This document shows positions 63,565-64,000 of a DNA stretch of 64,000 bases, piece after piece. How positions within the stretch are numbered: the stretch's first letter is position 1; the number at the start of each line of letters is the position of its first letter. This DNA comes from Leuctra nigra (lineage: Eukaryota > Arthropoda > Insecta > Plecoptera > Leuctridae): positions 22,886,069 to 22,950,068 of the forward strand of contig OW203771.1 of the NCBI GenBank assembly GCA_934045905.1, read 5' to 3'. Position numbers and translations under genes: made by a program. Below the pieces are notes generated by a model. That model was not told the DNA's origin and made no database searches. It saw nothing but the letters and a program-made list of their open reading frames with translations.

Positions 63565-63907
63565 GGCCTTGAAGAGGTTTTTAATCGATTTTTATTAGTA
63601 TCTTTTACCAGTGTAATTGTTAACAAAATATGGCTTTGTACGAGTTTTCATAACAGTTCAATGAAAATAATTCCATAGCTTGTAATGGTTTATTAGATTT
63701 ACTTTGTCCTACAGATGTTTAGTGCCCGAAAATTAAAAATATTATGGCACTAAACATCTGTAAGACAAAATAAAACTAATAACTTATTCCAAACTATGAA
63801 ATTATTTTCATTGAACTGTTCTGAATACTCGTACAAAGCCCTATTTTGTTAACAATTACATTGGTGAAAGATATTGATAAAAATCGACGTAAAAACTCTT
63901 TAAGGCC
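63565..63907. repeat. Long palindrome, arms of about 160 bp
   Basis: The left arm 63565-63726 and right arm 63745-63907 are reverse complements at roughly 85-90% by eye, with an 18-bp spacer. Blocks include GTAATTGTTAACAAAATA and CAGTTCAATGAAAATAAT. A fold-back or palindromic MITE is likely. Confidence 0.85.
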
Positions 63908-64000
63908 CCCCTTCTCAGCTGTGTTGAACGTTGCAAAATTCTGCAACTAGCCGAGTGGCGATGGACGCAAGAATACGATTAGGCGTTTTCCGGTCAAGGG

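Noticed and set aside
56337..64000. Search for the upstream calcineurin A exon (N-terminal region, before Val87)
   Set aside because: No peptide resembling the conserved sequence ahead of CGDIHG was seen on the minus strand; it probably lies beyond the window.

Overview
This window is eukaryotic nuclear DNA, most likely from an arthropod (probably an insect). It has spliceosomal introns with GT/AG borders, an AT-rich background, and dense small DNA-transposon, SINE and minisatellite content. The species cannot be named from the sequence.

The only protein-coding gene I can support is calcineurin A, the catalytic subunit of Ca2+/calmodulin-dependent protein phosphatase 2B. It lies on the minus strand and is split into nine exons: 56212-56336, 49662-49773, 48313-48458, 12638-12777, 11258-11335, 10733-10826, 9863-9989, 8688-8768 and 1710-1794. 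All exon borders have consensus splice sites and compatible phases. Together they give about 329 residues matching human PPP3CA residues 88-416: the metallophosphatase core from the first metal ligands onward, the calcineurin-B-binding helix, and the calmodulin-binding helix. The 5' exons (N-terminus to about residue 87) should lie beyond base 64000. The 3' exons (autoinhibitory segment and tail) should lie before base 1.

Most of the rest is intron. The intron 12778-48312 is about 35.5 kb and holds most of the repeats: a 29-bp array (35496-36050), a 71-bp CpG-rich array (36431-37196), a 27-copy 71-bp array built inside the 3' end of a LINE reading frame (38047-39963), and a 19/57-bp satellite (46200-47330). 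Further arrays sit in neighbouring introns: 23-bp (12778-12931), 100-bp (49783-50340), 85/170-bp (59432-60125) and 123-bp (62887-63482). Two arrays touch the 3' splice sites of exons 12638-12777 and 49662-49773.

Transposon traces include two copies of a large element (1-1614 and about 30444-33324) whose internal repeats carry the sequence TGACGTCACTTCCGG. Others are hAT-like elements with 8-bp target duplications, a TTAA-flanked element nested in one of them and matched by an empty site in its paralogue, Tc1/mariner-type MITEs with TA duplications, a tRNA-derived SINE family, and a palindrome of about 450 bp capped by tRNA-like cloverleaves.

Long poly(C)/poly(G) runs (at least 18 of about 10 bp or more) recur through the introns. 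The longest open frames in the window lie in satellites and are not genes.
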